A stretch of DNA of 64,000 bases from Apostichopus japonicus (Eukaryota > Echinodermata > Holothuroidea > Aspidochirotida > Stichopodidae). Shown piece after piece: positions 59,991 to 64,000 of this stretch. The notes beneath the pieces were generated by a model. That model was not told the origin of the DNA and did no database searches. It worked only from the letters and a program-made list of their open reading frames with translations. Location: positions 20,044,821-20,108,820 of the forward strand of contig NC_092578.1 of the NCBI RefSeq assembly GCF_037975245.1, read 5' to 3'. The position numbers were made by a program, and so were the translations under genes. Each line of letters opens with the position of its first letter. Position 1 is the first letter of the stretch.

Positions 59991-61220
59991 TGTTTTTTAG
60001 GCTTACATGTTGAAGAGCAGGAATGGAAGTAAATGTGGTGCCAAACTTTGGTCAATTGAGACAATTTTAGACCCCTCAGGCCTTCCAGGAGCAGCGTGGG
60101 ATTTTTTTTTTTACTACTGAGTGAATAGGTTTGTTTACAAGTGTCGAAAACTTCAGGCTCGGATAGCAAACAAATTGCGCGGTCATGATACAGAAAATTG
60201 ATGGTGCCATGAAAGGCCAACTTGTCAGCTATCCAGTGAAGAGTAGCGTTTTAGCTAGTGAGAATTTCTATCTAGAATTACAGACCACATTATTTTTGTG
60301 ATTTAGTTTATAAGTCAATGGGGGCTTTTAATGGGCGTATGCTACCCTCAAAGCGCTGGTAATGACAGTACAAACAGTTCCTCACCTTGATCTGACAGAA
60401 TCATGATGATATTCATACTGCTCGCACTGACAATACGAGTGCTCTGAAGAGGGACATGACACTAATTTATAGAAAAAAAATTCCAGCCGGGTGTTGAAAT
60501 AGATTCATTCACAGCCATCCGGGGTTTATGGCAATCCTAGCAGAAAATATTTTCGAGAAAATCAACGTTCAAAGTTGTAAAATGTTCGACTTTTATTTCA
60601 CTATTTGAAGGTAGACTTGAATAGATAAGTTAGTTATGTATGTCGTTATGGCATCGTGTGGTCAATGAGGTTGAGAAAATCATACAAAAGGACGCAAAAC
60701 GCTAGTGTCAATTGAAATTGACATATACCGATTTGTGTTAATCGACGTATCGATTTGACTTCGTTAGCCTATTTGATATCAACGATTTCGGAAACTATTG
60801 ACAGTTGCGCGTGCTGTATACCAGATATTTCAAGTTCCCGTTCCAGAAATAGGCAGCAAGCTAGGCATGTGACCTTCAAAGATTTGTGCTTGTTCACCGG
60901 AATGTTAATTAATTGTTAGATATTGATAACTGCGGAGCTCTCAATCATTCTCGAAATCGTTGATATTAATATGTATATAAAGTAAATGTATGGCATGTTG
61001 ATTTGAAGTGGTATGAGTCGAACTGATTGACTGTCGTGATTGAATCAAATTGTAATTAATTTTTCGAACGCAATTTTAATCCACACAATGGTTAATACTG
61101 ACACGATTAAACGTTAGTGCATAGGCCTACTAACATCCATCCTGTATTTTTTCTCTCTTCGTAAAGTGATAAATTACGTATGTCTAACATATTTCTGAGA
61201 CCGTTAAATGATTACTCTTT
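59991..61220. other. No gene recognised; right part of a dispersed repeat
   Basis: About 60480-60595 resembles 50298-50550 (TAGATTCATTCAC, CCTAGCAGAAAATATTTTCG). The remainder is AT-rich intergenic sequence with no supported gene. Confidence 0.55.
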
Positions 61221-61227
61221 GACCTTA

Positions 61228-61524
61228 TGGCAAGCCGTTTTAACATTTACCTCGTTAATCTACTTAAGTAGAACCAATTCCACTTAAGTAGAATACAATT
61301 AAGCTTAAGTGAAATTGATTGCACTTAAGTAGAATACAATTAAGCTTAAGTGAAATTAATTGCACTTTAGTAGAATTGCATTTTACTTAAGTTTAATTGT
61401 ATTCCACTTAAGTAAAATTACGTTTCTTTTTAGCTTATGTTAAATTCAATTTCACTTAAATTGTATTCTACTTAAGTGGAATAAATTAGTAGAATAGAGA
61501 GGTAAATGTTAAAACGGCTTGCCA
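61228..61524. mobile_element. Mariner-type MITE (297 bp) with TA target duplication
   Basis: The ends TGGCAAGCCGTTTTAACATT and its reverse complement AATGTTAAAACGGCTTGCCA form perfect inverted repeats of at least 26 bp. TA dinucleotides flank it (61226-61227 and 61525-61526). The interior is made of CTTAAGT/ACTTAAG-rich inverted repeats, so nearly the whole element could fold back. It has no coding capacity. TA duplication and short length indicate a Tc1/mariner-type MITE. Confidence 0.88.
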
Positions 61525-61529
61525 TACGC

Positions 61530-62025
61530 ACACTGCCGATCGGAAAACGCTACGTGTTGTTTTACCGACTGAAGTTTCACCCTGGTATGTCAAAACCGTC
61601 GTTATGCACACTGCCCGACTGTTCACGATGTTTTATGTAACGATGGTCGAATCGGGATAAGCCGGATAGTGTCCGATAGGCCCGTTGGTTTCGCGAACAT
61701 GGCAACAAGTCTTGAGACAGGATATACCTCGATGTGAACGCAATTTCCTTGTATTAGGGAGGAAGTTACCTAGCCTCTCCCGTCCTTTGTCCATGTAAAG
61801 TCCACAGCGGTAGGAAGTTGCTTCTGAAGTCTTAAAAATCTCACTAAAAGTTGTTGCCTTGACCAAACTCCCTTAAATTAATTAGCACAAACTTGCATTT
61901 GATCATAATTATAGACCTAATCTATTGTCTAAATAGTCTTCAGAATGCACAACTGGACATTTCTTTTTTGTTTTCATTTTCTTTTTCTGGGGAATATCTA
62001 TGGGTAAAACACAGTGAGTACAAGA
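61530..62025. other. No gene recognised
   Basis: Unremarkable intergenic DNA. A minus-strand frame at 61633-61866 has no recognised domain and no supporting context. Confidence 0.5.
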
Positions 62026-62029
62026 ACCA

Positions 62030-63428
62030 TATTGTCATCTGCAGTGGTCAATAATAATGTGATAACTATGTATATGCCACTGTAAAAAATAAAGTGATAA
62101 CTATGTATATATGCCACTGGAAATAAAAGTGTGATAACTATGTCTATGGTAAATAAAAGTGTGATAACTATGTCTATGCCACTGTAAATAATAATGTGAT
62201 AACTATGTATATGCCACTGTAAATAATGTGATAACCATGTATATGCCACTGTAAATAATAATGTGATAACTATGTATATGCCACTGTAAATAATTATGTG
62301 ATAACTATGTATATGCCACTGTAAATAATAATGTGATCACTATGTATATATGCCACTGTAAATAATAATGTGATAACTTTGTATATGCCACTGTAAATAA
62401 TGTGATAACTATGTATATGCCACTGTAAATAGTAATGTGATAACTATGTATATGCCACTGTAAATAATAATGTGATCACTATGTATATATGCCACTGTAA
62501 ATAATAATGTGATAACTATGTATATGCCACTGTAAATAGTAATGTGATAACTATGTATATATGCCACTGTAAATAATGTGATAACTATGTATATGCCACT
62601 GTAAATAATGTGATAACTATGTATATATGCCACTGTAAATAATAATGTGATCACTATGTATATGCCACTGTAAATAGTAATGTGATAACTATGTATATGC
62701 CACTGTAAATAGTAATGTGATAACTATGTATATATGCCACTGTAAATAATGTGATAACTATGTATATGCCACTGTAAATAATTATGTGATAACTATGTAT
62801 ATGCCACTGTAAATAATAATGTGATAACTATGTATATATGCCACTGTAAATAATAATGTGATCACTATGTATATGCCACTGTAAATAATAATGTGATAAC
62901 TATGTATATGCCACTGTAAATAATGTGATAACTATGTATATGCCACTGTAAATAATTATGTGATAACTATGTATATGCCACTGTAAATAATAATGTGATA
63001 ACTATGTATATATGCCACTGTAAATAATAATGTGATAACTTTGTATATGCCACTGTAAATAGTAATGTGATAACTATGTATATGCCACTGTAAATAGTAA
63101 TGTGATAACTATGTATATATGCCACTGTAAATAATGTGATAACTATGTATATGCCACTGTAAATAGTAATGTGATAACTATGTATATATGCCACTGTAAA
63201 TAATGTGATAACTATGTATATGCCACTGTAAATAGTAATGTGATAACTTTGTATATGCCACTGTAAATAGTAATGTGATAACTATGTATATGCCACTGTA
63301 AATAATGTGATAACCATGTATATGCCACTGTAAATAATGTGATAACCATGTATATGCCACTGTAAATAATGTGATAACCATGTATATGCCACTGTAAATA
63401 ATGTGATAACCATGTATATGCCACTGTT
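62030..63428. repeat. ~32-bp minisatellite (roughly 43 copies)
   Basis: The units are GTGATAACTATGTATATGCC, ACTGTAAATA(ATA)AT. Length variants arise from an optional TAATAA/TAGTAA segment and an extra TA (TATATATGCC). Frames on the minus strand (His-Ser-Tyr-His repeats) are artefacts. The final four copies share the variant AACCATG. Confidence 0.95.
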
Positions 63429-63429
63429 G

Positions 63430-64000
63430 ACATTTATGTTAAAAGTATGTGAATCATTTAATATGTGAGGAATAAATTAAACACATTGCCAGATCTCCTT
63501 TACAAGTTTGTAAATAAACAAATTGCAGATGATTCGTAGACTTGAAGGCAGAATATATTGTTGGCTTGTTGCGGTAGCATCCCAATGTTATTTACAACGT
63601 AGGCTATATGACTTGCTACTTTACCTTGTAAAGTGTAGGAAGATACAAACATCTCTTGATGATATTAAACTTCAGAGAAAAGTTTCTTGAACATTTTATT
63701 CAACATGCAAACTTGTGAAGAAAGTGAGACATCAATTTACAGACCATGAAAATAGATGCACTAAGACTGTCAACACTAAAAAGTATATTGGTATTTGGCA
63801 TTTTATCACGTCTAGCCATTTATGTGCCCCTGCACAATCAAGCTACTGACAACCTAATGAATTAACTATTTATCATATTATAGTAAAGAAGTCTTTAATT
63901 CTACCATATATATATCTTTGTTTTAAAATGTGTTTGGTACTCCTGGGGTACCCTTTATTATTTCACCCTCAACTTTTCTTTACCATAAAAGTTCCATCCT
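63430..64000. other. No gene recognised
   Basis: AT-rich sequence following the array. No coding, RNA or transposon signature could be supported. Confidence 0.5.

Overview
This window is eukaryotic nuclear DNA from a repeat-rich animal genome, most likely a marine deuterostome invertebrate, with an echinoderm as the best guess. Both genes have GT-AG introns. There are long (TA)n tracts, many short non-autonomous DNA transposons, a Ty3-like gag remnant, an L2/CR1-type LINE end, tRNA-derived SINEs, and a foldback transposon resembling the sea-urchin TU type. The species assignment is inference; no bacterial or organellar features were seen.

Layout. 1-3.7 kb: nested transposon debris, with a broken hAT transposase C-terminus, two hAT-like miniature elements and (TA)n microsatellites. 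4.7-8.8 kb: a complete five-exon trypsin-like serine protease gene on the minus strand. 9-15.8 kb: microsatellites, a U2-snRNA-like retroposon, locally duplicated segments, and a 2.15-kb element whose empty site survives in a neighbouring copy. 15.8-19.4 kb: a Ty3-like gag remnant whose 3' part has expanded into a 76-bp satellite, itself split by a 1.5-kb element with an 8-bp target duplication. 20.66-25.1 kb: a 4.4-kb foldback element with long inverted arms and a perfect 8-bp target duplication, carrying a nested hAT-like element. 25.6-26.1 kb: a tRNA-derived SINE.

26.9-52.5 kb: a complete 17-exon coding region for the DEAD-box RNA helicase DDX42 (776 residues) on the plus strand. Most of its longer introns are filled by a different private minisatellite. 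In the intron after exon 11, a 52-bp unit holding the last 27 nt of the exon plus the real 5' splice site is repeated 26 times without length change. The 3' UTR begins with an 84-bp array that includes the stop codon.

52.9-64 kb: dispersed repeats, a 63-bp array, about 13 tandem copies of a ~156-bp tRNA-like unit on the minus strand, a 5'-truncated LINE reverse-transcriptase end, a 297-bp mariner-type MITE, and a ~32-bp array.

The two genes show no functional link. The protease is probably a secreted digestive or extracellular enzyme; DDX42 is a nuclear splicing-associated helicase. The most unusual content is the structural DNA: amplified splice sites in the DDX42 introns, a ~110-bp hairpin-bearing module shared by many elements, and the U2-like retroposon.
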